Shown here: piece after piece, positions 16,758 to 26,000 of the stretch
Layout of the letters: each line of letters begins with the position of its first letter
How positions within the stretch are numbered: position 1 is the stretch's first letter
NCBI GenBank assembly: GCA_010084195.1
Contig: RGPS01000043.1
Coordinates: 1 to 33,134, forward strand
Source of the DNA: Terriglobia bacterium
GTDB taxonomy: Bacteria; Acidobacteriota; Terriglobia; Bryobacterales; Bryobacteraceae
DNA length: 33,134 nt
Direction of reading: 5' to 3'
Notes under the pieces: generated by a model
Told to the model about the DNA's origin: nothing
The model's input: only the letters and a program-made list of their open reading frames with translations
Databases searched by the model: none
Translations under genes and position numbers: made by a program

Positions 16758-16910
16758 GTCCTTGCGAAGTTTATCACTCGTCTCGGTTGCGCGGGCGTTC
16801 TCACTACGGAGCACTGTGAGGCCATGCACTTCGGGGCGTATCACGCGCCACGCGGAGAAGGGGCTGTTCGGCCCGGCGGCGGATCGGTCCGGATTCTAAT
16901 ACCTCATACC

Positions 16911-17264
16911 TCAGCGCACTTCGTCGAAGGTAATTGTTGCTCCCGCGTCGTATTTGCGGTCTGCCGAAAACTTAAACTCATTCCGAAAGCGTTTCTGGCC
17001 GCGGGTTGTCGTAATGACAGCGGAAGCAGGCAGGATCAAAGACCGATCCGAAAGCATAACAAGTGCGTAGTCCGTTTCGAGGCGCATCTCGCCGAACACA
17101 TAGCCGGGCGGCCCGGCACTCGACGATTCTGTGCGGCTCTAATTGCCCACCGTGTCGTCATAAAAGATTCGCCCGCTAACTTTCAATTCGTAGCCAGTCT
17201 TGCCATCGGGATAGTTGAACCCAATAGCCTTGAAGGCGATTACCGCGATCTGGTGGGTGGCTCT
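16911..17264 (-). pseudogene. Remnant frame with internal amber codon, family unknown
   Basis: Minus-strand frame open across the region except for one TAG. The upstream half reads IAVIAFKAIGFNYPDGKTGY and SGRIFYDDTVGN, then TAG at about 17140, then SRTESSSAGPPGYVFGEMRL and onwards to DEVR at 16911. The beta-rich, non-random composition on both sides of the TAG suggests one protein with a nonsense mutation, but two short coding pieces are also possible. A GTG at 17099 could restart translation. The upstream end disappears at the TIGR03435 fragment at about 17265. I do not recognise the family. Confidence 0.35.
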
Positions 17265-17471
17265 CGCCTCCCAGTGAAAACCGGACTCGACGGGTTCTAC
17301 GATTTCACCCTCGAATGGGTTCCGGAAACCACCGAATATGACCCGGCGGCAACACTACCTTCGAGCTACGCGTCGATCGAACAGCAACTCGGCCTCAAAC
17401 TCCAACCTGAAAAAACGCCCATTGAGTTCCTCGTCATCGACCATACGGAAAAGCCGACGGGAAACCAGTAG
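17265..17471 (+). pseudogene. TIGR03435 family protein, C-terminal remnant
   Basis: Only the last 65-68 residues of this Acidobacteria-expanded family remain: VKTGLDGFYDFTLEWVPE, SIEQQLGLKLQPEKTPIEFL and VIDHTEKPTGNQ, ending in TAG at 17469-17471. Family proteins are about 250-300 residues and begin with a signal peptide and a DVASIKP-like motif; none of that is found upstream. The frame runs further upstream (to about 16824), but that part is unrelated residues. It is a dead 3' end joined to other sequence at about 17265-17277. Confidence 0.7.
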
Positions 17472-17505
17472 TAACGGCTACCACCTCGTGAATGACTGCG
17501 GGCGG

Positions 17506-17808
17506 TTAAGAGGGCCTTCGTTCGAGCGCAGAAACACGATCTTCCACATTAAGCATACGTTCGTTCAGCGCAGCGCTTTCGCCAAGCGACTGACCTGTGC
17601 GCATGTCGGATGTGCGCCCCCACTTCCAAAATTCCCCGACGATCTTCGTCTCAAGGGCGAGAATAGCGCTCCCGACAAAATCCTTCATACGTGATTCGAC
17701 GGCGTCGATCCTTCCGTCCACGCGCGCCATGATGCGGTCTTCCATAGTGGCCACATCCTGCTTCACCGAGGTCAGATCCTGCTTCAGGGAGGTCAGATCC
17801 CCCTGCAT
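17506..17808 (-). CDS. Small coiled-coil protein
   Basis: A 100-residue, strongly heptad-patterned protein. The start has a seven-residue repeat (DLTSLKQ, DLTSVKQ, DVATMED), then RIMARVDGRIDAVESRM, a middle FWKWGRTSDMR and a final coiled coil (RMLNVEDRVSALERR). The ATG at 17808 is preceded by GAGG. Proteins of this design, with a Trp-rich FWKW centre between two coiled coils, are frequent single genes in Acidobacteriota. No function is known; there is no signal peptide or membrane span. Confidence 0.6.
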   Translation of the reverse strand: MQGDLTSLKQDLTSVKQDVATMEDRIMARVDGRIDAVESRMKDFVGSAILALETKIVGEFWKWGRTSDMRTGQSLGESAALNERMLNVEDRVSALERRPS

Positions 17809-17979
17809 GGCCTCAAGATACTGCTTCAGTCGCTGTCCCTATTGACTATCCCGATCTTATCGCAATCGGCCCATCAGTTTGAAGCACCAGAAAGTAGATG
17901 CGGCCCCGCATTTCGTGCGTCAGTTCGGATGAGATCACGGGCCCGTTGGTTTGCTTTCGAGCAGTTGTCCAGAGGGTCC
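17809..17979. other. Short intergenic stretch, possible gene scraps
   Basis: No complete gene is seen. A minus-strand frame ending at 17846 reads SSELTHEMRGRIYFLVLQTD before its TAG and could be a fragment of a lost gene, but it is too short to call. Confidence 0.3.
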
Positions 17980-18186
17980 CTAATAATTGCGCACCATCGC
18001 GTTCAGGCCAACCACGAAGAGGAAGATTGCGGCTGCGAATCAATGGATTGTTTTCTCCGCGAACCGATCCGCACCGGCGCGGCCAGCCCGTATCTCCCCG
18101 ATTGCGTCGCACATTGACCAGGCAAGCCCCAGACTGGCTGCAACCAAGGTAAGCACAAGAACTGTCAGAACCGTGGCGATCACCAT
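17980..18186 (-). pseudogene. Small two-span membrane protein interrupted by in-frame UGA
   Basis: Starts at ATG 18186 with an excellent ribosome binding site (GGAGG, five bases before ATG). The first 48 residues hold a hydrophobic helix (VIATVLTVLVLTLVAASLGL) and a charged loop, then TGA at 18042-18040. The same frame goes on with FAAAIFLFVVGLNAMVRNY and TAG at 17982-17980, giving a second membrane helix. A Trp codon (TGG) changed to TGA is the simplest reading: a 68-residue two-span protein broken by a nonsense mutation or sequencing error. No SECIS-like hairpin follows this UGA. It is divergent from the gcvP riboswitch. Family unknown. Confidence 0.5.
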
Positions 18187-18224
18187 AGGTATCCTCCGCC
18201 GCCTGCAGGGGGGACGCACCCCGC

Positions 18225-18230
18225 TACGAT
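18225..18230 (+). promoter_or_regulatory. Possible -10 element for the gcvP riboswitch leader
   Basis: TACGAT lies about 12 bases before the first riboswitch stem, as expected for a -10 box. No good -35 hexamer is seen 16-18 bases upstream, so this is tentative. Confidence 0.3.
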
Positions 18231-18242
18231 ATCCTGAAACAG

Positions 18243-18393
18243 ACGGGAGAGACCAGCTTCATCGCTGGCGCCGAAGGAGCAACCGCCCCGGAAACTCTCA
18301 GGCAAAAGGACCGTCACACATCAACATCTGGAGAGTAGCGGGCCGCGAGGTCCGTTCGCCGACGGAATAACGTTCTCAGGCACAAGCGACAGA
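18243..18393 (+). promoter_or_regulatory. Tandem glycine riboswitch (gcvT motif)
   Basis: Two glycine aptamers in a row, 20 bases before gcvP. Aptamer 1 (about 18243-18312) has CGGGAGAGACC, the core GGCGCCGAAGGAGCAA, then AAACTCTCAGGCAAAAGGACC. Aptamer 2 (about 18328-18393) has TCTGGAGAG, the core CGCCGACGGAATAA, then GTTCTCAGGCACAAGCGACAG. The conserved P1 strand and CTCAGGCA-AA core in both copies are diagnostic. Such riboswitches usually turn on glycine cleavage genes when glycine is in excess. Between aptamer 2 and the start codon there is no terminator hairpin, so control at translation initiation is likely (inference). Confidence 0.9.
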
Positions 18394-18412
18394 TGGGGCG
18401 AAAGGTTCTTCC

Positions 18413-21196
18413 ATGTCCTCCGCCCGCTCCGCCGCAGCCGCCACCACCTTTGAGCGCCGCCACATCGGCCCCTCACCTTCTGACATTGAAGCCATGCTCC
18501 AGGTCGTCGGGGCCACTTCCCTCGAAGACCTGATGAGCCAGACCCTGCCTGCCTCCATCCGGCAGAAGGCCCCGCTCACCACCGGCCCGGCCATGTCCGA
18601 AACCGAAGCCCTCGACTTTCTGCGCGGCATCGCGGCCCAAAACCAAGTTCACACGTCCCTCATCGGCCAGGGTTACTACGGCACCCTCGTCCCCGGCGTC
18701 ATCCAGCGCAACATCCTCGAGAATCCAGCCTGGTACACCGCCTACACGCCCTACCAGCCCGAAATCAGCCAGGGCCGCCTCGAAGCCCTCCTCAACTACC
18801 AGACGATGATCTGCGACCTCACCGGTCTCGACGTCGCCAACGCCTCCATGCTCGACGAAGGCACCGCGGCCGCAGAAGCCATGGCCGTCGCGCAGCGCTC
18901 CGCCAAATCCCGCTCGACGCGCTTCTTCGTCGATAGTGCCGTTCACCCCCAGACCCTCGCCGTGCTCCAAACCCGCGCTGAACCCGTCGTTGGGGACGCC
19001 CTCCCCGAAGGCGATTTCTTCGGCGCTCTTTTCCAATACCCCGACACCTTCGGCGACATCCGCGACTTCCGTGCCGCCATCCAGGGAATTCAGGCCCAAG
19101 GTGGCCTCGCCATCCTCGCCAGCGACCCCCTCGCCCTCACCCTCCTCACGCCTCCCGGCGAACTCGGTGCCGATATCGCCCTCGGCTCCGCCCAGCGCTT
19201 CGGCGTCCCGATGGGCTGCGGCGGGCCCCACGCGGCGTATCTTGCCGTGAAGGACGCCTATAAACGGTCCCTCCCCGGGCGCCTCGTCGGCGTCTCCATC
19301 GATTCCAAAGGCAAGCCCGCTTTCCGTCTGGCCCTCCAGACCCGCGAACAACACATCCGCCGCGAAAAGGCGACGTCCAACATCTGCACGGCCCAGGTCC
19401 TGCTCGCCGTGATGGCCTCCATGTATGCCGTCTACCACGGTCCGGAAGGCCTGGTCTTCATCGCACAGCAGATCCGCCGCCGCACCGCGAATGTGGCCGC
19501 CGGCCTCCGGGCTCTCGGTTTCACACTCCGTAACACGGCCTTCTTCGATACCCTGACGGTGAATGTCGGCGCGCAGCAAGCCGCCATCCTCGCCCGTGCC
19601 GACGCTGCGAAACTTAACCTCCGCATCGTTGACGCCGAGACCCTGGGCATCTCTCTCGACGAAACCTCCACGCCGCAGACCGTCTCCGCGATCCTTACAG
19701 CCTTTGGCGCAACCTCTGCCCCGGCAGAAACCGAAGCCCCTGCCCTGCCCCAGGCCCTGGCCCGCAACTCCGAATTCCTCACTCACCCCGTCTTCCACAA
19801 GTACCGTTCGGAAACGGAAATGCTGCGATACCTCCGCAAGCTCAGCGACCGTGACCTCGCCCTCGACCGCGCCATGATCCCGCTCGGCTCCTGCACCATG
19901 AAGCTGAACGCGACCTCAGAAATGCTGCCCGTCACCTGGCCCGAGTTCGGCAACATGCATCCCTTCGCACCGAAGGAGCAGGCCGCCGGGTACCACGCCA
20001 TGTTCCAGGATCTGGAAGAAAAGCTCTGCCAGATCACCGGCTATGACGCCATCCTGCTGCAGCCCAATTCCGGCGCGCAGGGTGAGTACGCGGGGCTCCT
20101 CGCGATCCGCGCGTATCACCTCAGCCGCAACGAGGGCCACCGCAACATTTGCCTCATCCCGTCCTCCGCCCACGGCACCAATCCAGCCTCCGCGCACATG
20201 GTGGGCATGGACGTGGTCGTTGTCGCGTGTGACGCCAAAGGCAACGTTGATCTCGCCGACCTGAAAGCCAAGGCCGCACAGCACGGCGACAAACTCGCCG
20301 CCCTGATGGTCACCTACCCCTCCACCCACGGCGTCTTCGAAAACGAGATCAGCGAAATCTGCGCCACCATCCACCAGTACGGTGGTCAGGTTTATCTCGA
20401 TGGCGCGAATCTCAACGCCCAGGTTGGCCTCGCCCAACCCGGCAAGTACGGTGCCGATGTCTCGCACCTCAACCTGCACAAGACCTTCTGCATTCCCCAC
20501 GGTGGCGGCGGCCCGGGCATGGGTCCCATCGGCGTGCGCGCCCACCTCGCCCCCTTCCTGCCGCAACACGTTTCCGCAGCCCCTTACGGCTCCGCGTCTA
20601 TCCTGCCCATCTCGTACATGTACATCCTGATGATGGGCAGCGAAGGCCTCCGCAAAGCGACCGAAGTCGCCATCCTCTCGGCCAACTACATCGCCGTGCG
20701 GCTCGATTCGTCCTTTCCGCTCCTCTACAAGAACGACAACGGGCGCATCGCGCATGAGTGCATCATCGATCCTCGCCCCCTGAAAGACCTATGTGGCGTC
20801 TCAGTCGACGACATCGCCAAGCGCCTGATCGACTACGGCTTCCACGCCCCCACGATGAGTTTCCCTGTCCCCGGAACCCTCATGATCGAACCCACAGAAT
20901 CGGAATCAAAGGCCGAACTCGACCGCTTCTGCGACGCCATGATCGCCATCCGCAAGGAAATTGCCGATGTGGAAAACGGTCGCTTCCCCATCACCGATTC
21001 CCCGCTCCGCCACGCCCCCCACACGGTCTACGACCTGGTGGAAGACTGGACCCGCCCGTATCCGAAAGAGGAAGGCTGTTTCCCGTCAGGGTCAGCAAAG
21101 ATGGACAAATATTGGTGCCCCGTCGGTCGCATCGACAACGCCTACGGAGACCGCAACCTCGTCTGCTCCTGCCCGCCTCTCGAAGAATACAAGTAG
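18413..21196 (+). CDS. gcvP: Glycine dehydrogenase (decarboxylating), P-protein, full-length
   Basis: PLP enzyme of the glycine cleavage system; decarboxylates glycine and passes the aminomethyl group to the lipoyl H-protein. The 927-residue single chain joins the two halves that are separate (GcvPA/GcvPB) in many other bacteria: [17 protein letters not shown] at the start, [40 protein letters not shown], then the catalytic half with the glycine-rich [13 protein letters not shown] and the PLP lysine K690 in [18 protein letters not shown]. All key segments are present. It is not followed by gcvT or gcvH; the next gene is convergent, the two stop codons abutting as TAGCTA (21194-21199). It is controlled by the tandem glycine riboswitch in its leader. 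Confidence 0.97.
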   Translation: MSSARSAAAATTFERRHIGPSPSDIEAMLQVVGATSLEDLMSQTLPASIRQKAPLTTGPAMSETEALDFLRGIAAQNQVHTSLIGQGYYGTLVPGVIQRNILENPAWYTAYTPYQPEISQGRLEALLNYQTMICDLTGLDVANASMLDEGTAAAEAMAVAQRSAKSRSTRFFVDSAVHPQTLAVLQTRAEPVVGDALPEGDFFGALFQYPDTFGDIRDFRAAIQGIQAQGGLAILASDPLALTLLTPPGELGADIALGSAQRFGVPMGCGGPHAAYLAVKDAYKRSLPGRLVGVSIDSKGKPAFRLALQTREQHIRREKATSNICTAQVLLAVMASMYAVYHGPEGLVFIAQQIRRRTANVAAGLRALGFTLRNTAFFDTLTVNVGAQQAAILARADAAKLNLRIVDAETLGISLDETSTPQTVSAILTAFGATSAPAETEAPALPQALARNSEFLTHPVFHKYRSETEMLRYLRKLSDRDLALDRAMIPLGSCTMKLNATSEMLPVTWPEFGNMHPFAPKEQAAGYHAMFQDLEEKLCQITGYDAILLQPNSGAQGEYAGLLAIRAYHLSRNEGHRNICLIPSSAHGTNPASAHMVGMDVVVVACDAKGNVDLADLKAKAAQHGDKLAALMVTYPSTHGVFENEISEICATIHQYGGQVYLDGANLNAQVGLAQPGKYGADVSHLNLHKTFCIPHGGGGPGMGPIGVRAHLAPFLPQHVSAAPYGSASILPISYMYILMMGSEGLRKATEVAILSANYIAVRLDSSFPLLYKNDNGRIAHECIIDPRPLKDLCGVSVDDIAKRLIDYGFHAPTMSFPVPGTLMIEPTESESKAELDRFCDAMIAIRKEIADVENGRFPITDSPLRHAPHTVYDLVEDWTRPYPKEEGCFPSGSAKMDKYWCPVGRIDNAYGDRNLVCSCPPLEEYK

Positions 21197-21484
21197 CTAC
21201 ACTTCAGGATCATCAGGCGGGACCTCGTCCAGTGGCGGCTGATCCAGCAGGGCAGTCGCCTCCGCAGCATCAAGCGGCGAAACCTGCAGCCGAATCCCCC
21301 GCGAAAGCGGCCAGTCCACTCGGGCAATATTGAGATCCGCCAAAAAGCACTCAATCCCGTGAGCCTGCAAACAGCCCTCCGCCATCAGGGCCTCAGAAAT
21401 ATCGCCGAACTGGCGGATCGTTACCAGATCAGGCTCGGTGGTGCGCGCTTCGTTTTCCAATCCACTACTGTGGCAGAAATTCAA
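21197..21484 (-). CDS. DUF2007-type putative signal-transducing protein
   Basis: A 95-residue protein whose centre matches DUF2007: LVTIRQFGDISEALMAEGCL, then GIECFLADLNIARVDWPL and RLQVSPLDAAEATALL. The fold is a small ferredoxin-like domain related to PII-like signal proteins; no biochemical role is established. The TTG start lies in a TTGA overlap with the sulfotransferase stop, so the two genes form one minus-strand unit. The acidic tail (DEVPPDDPEV) ends at a TAG that abuts the gcvP stop. Confidence 0.7.
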   Translation of the reverse strand: MNFCHSSGLENEARTTEPDLVTIRQFGDISEALMAEGCLQAHGIECFLADLNIARVDWPLSRGIRLQVSPLDAAEATALLDQPPLDEVPPDDPEV

Positions 21485-22059
21485 GCCTTCTGCCGGTAAA
21501 GTGCCACGTCCACTTCACCGACCATCCGGGCTTCGTCCAGCCCTCCTCCCAGAAATCGGTTCACGTTCGCTGCAATCCCCGGCCCATCTTCGAAACAGGC
21601 ACGATGCGAAACCTCCAGCACACGGCATGAAGCATTCGCCGCCAGCCACGCGACAGTCCTCTCCATCTGCAGAGTGAAAATCTCCACCAGCCGGGCGTCG
21701 GAGAGATTCGCCCCGGACTTCCCCGTTCTCTGCAGCATCGCCCTTTGCGATGCCACCACTTCCCGTACGTCACGCACCATAAGGATCACGCGGTACGCAA
21801 ACCCCGCAGGCAACAAAGGCAGCAGGACATGAACAACCTTCACCGCTTTCCCTGCCGCCTCGGCCACCCAGCCCTGGGTACTCGACAGCTTTTTCACAGG
21901 CTCGAATTCCCGGTAGCCCCGAGGATTATCCGCATCCGCACCTCTCACCCCGTCCGTCAGAATCGGCATGCCCCCCGCCTGCAGCATTTGCATCATCATC
22001 GACGTACCCGAACGAGGAAGCCCACTCACCACCGTAATGTACCCGTCGTTGCCTGCCAC
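21481..22059 (-). CDS. P-loop sulfotransferase-family protein
   Basis: A protein of about 192 residues with the 5'-phosphosulfate-binding P-loop right at the start (TVVSGLPRSGTSMMMQML). The 3'-phosphate-binding Arg/Ser region follows as VILMVRDVREVVASQRAML. Family members transfer sulfuryl groups from PAPS, but many such small bacterial proteins have unknown acceptors; it could also be a nucleotide kinase-like relative. I chose GTG 22059 because GGAGG stands six bases ahead and the P-loop begins directly after; the ATG at 22122 would add 21 unlikely residues. The stop overlaps the next gene by four bases. Confidence 0.7.
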   Translation of the reverse strand: MAGNDGYITVVSGLPRSGTSMMMQMLQAGGMPILTDGVRGADADNPRGYREFEPVKKLSSTQGWVAEAAGKAVKVVHVLLPLLPAGFAYRVILMVRDVREVVASQRAMLQRTGKSGANLSDARLVEIFTLQMERTVAWLAANASCRVLEVSHRACFEDGPGIAANVNRFLGGGLDEARMVGEVDVALYRQKA

Positions 22060-22137
22060 GTCACGCCTCCGCGCCCACCAGCAAGGAGTATAGCTGTCCC
22101 CGCCCCCTCGCACCCGGAGCATCAGTTTGAACCAATC

Positions 22138-22166
22138 GGCTCCCCAACACGATGTGTCAGGGAGCC
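22138..22166 (-). terminator. Hairpin downstream of the metallothionein-like gene
   Basis: GGCTCCC and GGGAGCC form a 7-bp stem; inside it ACAC-GAT-GTGT forms a second stem after a small internal loop. It lies 22 bases after the minus-strand stop of the cysteine-rich gene. The sequence after it (GATTGGTTCA) is only weakly T-rich, so it may be an RNA 3'-end stabiliser rather than an intrinsic terminator. Confidence 0.4.
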
Positions 22167-22187
22167 CGGCCGCTAACTATAACTAAG

Positions 22188-22349
22188 CTAGCCGACCTGG
22201 CATCCGCACTGGCAGGCGTCAGCCTTACATTTGCAGGCACCCGCCTGGCATCCGCACGAGCAAGTTCCACACCCGCAACTCTTGCAGCACGTCGCCCCGG
22301 CCTTGTTCTCAACAGTGTTTTGAGTCAGTTTCTTTTTCATGTTCGGCAT
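22188..22349 (-). CDS. Cysteine-rich metallothionein-like protein
   Basis: A 53-residue protein starting at ATG 22349 (MPNMKKKLTQ) behind a strong ribosome binding site (AGGAGA, six bases ahead). The last 37 residues hold 12 cysteines in short-spaced patterns: CCKSCGCGTCSCGCQ, then ACKCKADACQCGCQVG. No histidine is present, so metal would be held by thiolates only. This suggests binding or storage of Cu(I), Zn or Cd in the cytoplasm (no signal peptide). Bacterial metallothioneins such as SmtA differ in spacing and contain His, so this is not a clear member of a named family. It is divergent from an ECF sigma factor with its own cysteine-rich tail, which probably controls it. Confidence 0.75.
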   Translation of the reverse strand: MPNMKKKLTQNTVENKAGATCCKSCGCGTCSCGCQAGACKCKADACQCGCQVG

Positions 22350-22414
22350 TTCGTTTCTCCTGTTTGTTCAGCGCCTCAAGGCACCTTCAACCCTGCTGAC
22401 GCACCACCTCCGAA

Positions 22415-22434
22415 AACCTTACAGTTCTGTGTTA
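22415..22434 (+). promoter_or_regulatory. Possible ECF-type promoter for the sigma factor gene
   Basis: AACCTT at 22415-22420 and GTTA at 22431-22434 are laid out roughly as an ECF -35/-10 pair (AAC-type -35), 14 bases before the sigma gene start. The match is loose, the leader would be very short, and no second copy is obvious facing the metallothionein-like gene. Confidence 0.25.
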
Positions 22435-22447
22435 GCCTTTCCACACC

Positions 22448-23026
22448 ATGAGTCCGGAACGACAAGCCACAACCCTTTCGCCCGAGGCCGTGAACCGCCT
22501 CGTCGAATCACACCGCCAGTTCCTCTCCTTTCTGGAGCGCCGCGTAGAATCACGCGCTGCCGCCGAAGATATCCTGCAGGCGTCCTTTGCCAAAGGCCTG
22601 GAACGCGGCGCCGAAGTGCCGGACGAAAAGATCCTCGCCTGGTTCTACCGCCTGCTTCGCAACGCCGTGATTGACCACTACCGCCGACGCGCCACCTCTG
22701 CGAGGGCCCTGGAAAGCTATACCCACGAATTCGCCGCCCGGGAAAATCCGGCAGCGGAAGTGGAACAGGAAATCTGCCGCTGCGTCTCGGAACTCCTCGG
22801 CAACCTCAAACCGGAATACGCCGACGCACTACGAATCGTGGACCTCGAGGAGGGCAATCTCAACCAGTTGGCCCGGCAGGCAGGGATCACTGCGGAGAAT
22901 GCGGCGGTCCGTGTCCATCGGGCACGAAAGGCCCTTCGCGGACAGGTATTGAAAGCCTGCGGTACCTGTGCTGATCACGGTTGCCTGGATTGCACCTGCA
23001 AGGGTGCTGATGGAACAGCCGCTTAG
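22448..23026 (+). CDS. ECF sigma factor with cysteine-rich C-terminal tail
   Basis: A 192-residue RNA polymerase sigma factor of the extracytoplasmic-function type. Region 2 spans residues about 15-85 (SHRQFLSFLERR, DILQASFAKG, WFYRLLRNAVIDHYRRR) and region 4 residues about 108-165 (YADALRIVDLEEGNLNQLAR, AAVRVHRARKALR). After region 4 comes an added metal-binding-like tail: C171-x2-C174-x4-C179-x2-C182-x-C184 (CGTCADHGCLDCTCKG). No anti-sigma gene is adjacent. The design recalls CorE-type ECF factors of myxobacteria, in which a C-terminal cysteine-rich domain senses metal directly; exact class is my inference. It is divergent from the metallothionein-like gene, and its stop shares four bases (23023-23026) with the convergent TonB receptor stop. 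Confidence 0.85.
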   Translation: MSPERQATTLSPEAVNRLVESHRQFLSFLERRVESRAAAEDILQASFAKGLERGAEVPDEKILAWFYRLLRNAVIDHYRRRATSARALESYTHEFAARENPAAEVEQEICRCVSELLGNLKPEYADALRIVDLEEGNLNQLARQAGITAENAAVRVHRARKALRGQVLKACGTCADHGCLDCTCKGADGTAA

Positions 23027-26000
23027 AAATTCAGACGTGCTGTAGCCTGCATGGTGCGCGGAGGCGTCGTCCCCGTCTTCTGACCCCAATTCACAATCGC
23101 CGGCCCGCTAAATCCGCCCACGTTGATGGCACTCGTAATCAGGTGGTTCGCCACGTTGTAAACCTCAAACCGCACATCCCACTTCAACTGTGAATCCCTT
23201 CGGCCACGCGTGAAGAACGATTTCGCCACCGAGGCATTCACATTGATCCAGCGCGGCAGATAGATATTGAAGGCGCCCAGATTTCCCCACGTTCCCGCAG
23301 TCGGCAGGGCAAACGCATTCTTGTTCAGATACTGAAATCCGCCCACGGTCTCGCCCGAGTAAGGATCGCCCACCAGCTGCGGCCGCTGCACACCGGCACT
23401 CCCCGTACCCGCCCGGTCCACCGAGATCGTCGGATTGATCGGCAAGCCCGACTGGAACTGCCCCGTCCCGTTCACTTGCCAGCCGCCAAACGCCTGTTTG
23501 TACCACCGCCCCCCACCCTGCCAGAACGGCAGCGGATACACCCAACTCGGGACCAGGACAAACTTACGGCTGTAGCTCGAAGCCCCGTAGTCTGCCCTCA
23601 GGTCGTAACTGTCCCGGGGCGTGTAGTTGTACGCATTGGCATCCGTCTTACCCTTCGCCCAGGTGAAGGCCGTGCTCAGCGAGCCCGTTTTCCCAAATCG
23701 CTTCTGGTACTGAGCCTGCAACGAATTGTAGATGTAGTTGGCTCCCGTATTGAACTGGTAGATGTTCGAATAACCCTTGTACGGACGCAGATAGTTCTGA
23801 TTGGGCACGGTCGTGGTGCCGGGCAGGAACGTATTCGTCAGAGTCCCCAGGGGAAGCTGGTTGATGTCCTGCTGATACGACAGGTTCGCTGCCGAGGACC
23901 CTACGTAGGACAGGGTCAGCGTCGAGTCCTTCGTCAGCTTCCGTTGCCCGCCGAAGCTCCAGGTCATCGCTCGCGGCACCCGCATGTCCAGCGCGTGAGA
24001 GTTGGTAATCTGGGAAACCGCAAGCGCTGTAGCTGCACCGTTGGTGGGGTTATCCACCACCCCGTCTACCACCACCGTTGAAGAGTTGAACGGCGCATTA
24101 TTAATTCCGCTGAAGATAAAATTCCCCTGAATCCGCTCGTAGGCCACGCCAAAACCACCCCGCACAACGGTGTTCGCATCCAGTTGATATGCAAAACCCA
24201 CACGCGGAGCAAAGTTCCCCCACGCAGTGTTGGCCCCACCCTTCGGCAAGTTATGGAACAAGGCATTCACCGCAGGATCCGCGTACTGAACCACGCGCCC
24301 ACGCGCTGCCTCCGGGAAACCATTGCCCGGAATCACCAGGCCGTTGTAGCGGTTCGGCGCACTGATGATTACGCCGGTTGAAGGATTGAGAACCGCCGCC
24401 TGCTTTGGATCATAGTACTCAGGCAGGAATTGTGTCGTGTTGTTCAGCGCACTGTATTGGGGCTGCATGTACGACCAGCGGAGCCCCAGGTTCACCGTGA
24501 AGTGTCGTGTCACTTTCCAGTCGTCCTGAAAGTAAGGTTCAATTTGGGTGAAGCGGTACCAGCCCTGCCGTACGCTCGGAAACTCGGTGTATTGCTGGAA
24601 CGCGCCCATCAGGGCATCAGCTAAACCCACACCGCTGCTCGGACGTCTGGCATTGCTGAAATTGAACTGGCCATTGATCGCCGGAGGATTGTCCTGATTC
24701 TTCCGGCTTCTCATGAACAGCGCACCCATCTTCAGCGTGTGGTTCCCCGCCACTCTGGTGAGGTTTTCTTTCAGGGAGAAGATCCGGTTGAAGTTATTGA
24801 ACGCCAGGGGTGTGGCGGAAAGCGTCGTGTAGTTCTGAATCGCCACCTGCGGAATCACATTCGACGCGTTGTAGATCGTCGGCAGCGTAATCCCAAAGCC
24901 CGCCCGGGTAAAGTCCTTAATGAACAACTCATTCGGCCGCACATCTTTTTGTTCAATAATCACATTTCCGCTGAACGAAAACTGCAGGACATTGATCCAC
25001 GTGGGCGTGATGACCCGGTTCCACTGCACCGAGGAGTTCAAACCCGGTATCTGCCGCAGGTACGACACCAGATTCGTGATGTTATTCAACTGCTCATAGT
25101 AGTCGTGGACCCAGTGGAAATTGATCTGATTGTTTGCATTCAGGTTGTAGTCCACCTTGAACACTTCCTGGTGGACATCACTTGGCTGCGGGGCATTGAA
25201 CACATAGTTCGCGGTACCCGAGTTCGCCAGCGGGTAGATGTTCACCAGCTTCTGCATACTCGGATGAATCCTGCTCGCAGGCAGCACGTTCCCCGGGAAT
25301 GGCGTCTGCGTCTCGGGATCACGGACAGCCGTGTTCCCGAAACTTCCGGACTTCTGCAGCGCTGTCGGCACGGTCCACGTGTTGGTTGTAGCCGTCCGAA
25401 GTGTCTTCATGTCCTGGCTGTAGAAGAAAAACAGCTTGTCCCGATTCCGGTTGAATCTCGTAAACGGCAACAGGATCGGTCCCCCAATATTGCCGCCATA
25501 GTTATTCCAGCGCAGTTTGGGCTTAGAAACCGTCGCCCCGTTAAACGCTCTCGCCGTCAGGTGATCGTTGCGCCAGTACTCATAGAGCCGCCCCCGGAAC
25601 CCTTTCGTGCCGCTGCGGATCGACAGATTAATCACCGCCCCCGAGCTCGTGCCCGATTCTGCGCTGTAGTTACTCGTCAGTGCCCGAAACTCCCCAATTG
25701 CATCCGGGTTGATGTTAATAAAGTTATTCCCGCCACCACCGTTATCTTTGTTATCCGCGCCGTCCAGATTCCACGTGGTGCTGTCGGTCCGCCCACCGTT
25801 AATCGACTGGGCGCTGTTGTTCACACCATAGCCGCCAAACAGCGAGAACCCGTCGGTATAAGTTGTCGAGACGCCCGGCAGCAGGGCCAGTAACTCGGGA
25901 AAATTCCGCCCGTTCAACTGCAGTTCGCTCGCCTGCGCCCCGGTCACCGTGTACCCCAACTCACCACTCGAGGTCTCCAAAACCAGCGCGTCCGCCTGCA

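Noticed and set aside
17135-17145. TAG in the minus-strand remnant as pyrrolysine
   Set aside because: No supporting context; neighbouring sequence is clearly decayed.
18010-18042. Second UGA (18042-18040) as selenocysteine codon
   Set aside because: No stem-loop with a G-starting loop at the required distance, and the residue would begin a hydrophobic helix; Trp-to-stop change is simpler.
18473-19798. Long minus-strand open frame (441 codons) opposite gcvP
   Set aside because: Antisense shadow of a GC-rich gene; Gly/Glu-rich, no domain, and gcvP on the other strand is unambiguous.
24739-25893. Plus-strand open frame of 384 codons opposite TonB receptor (1)
   Set aside because: No recognisable domain or ribosome binding site; the receptor reading is certain.
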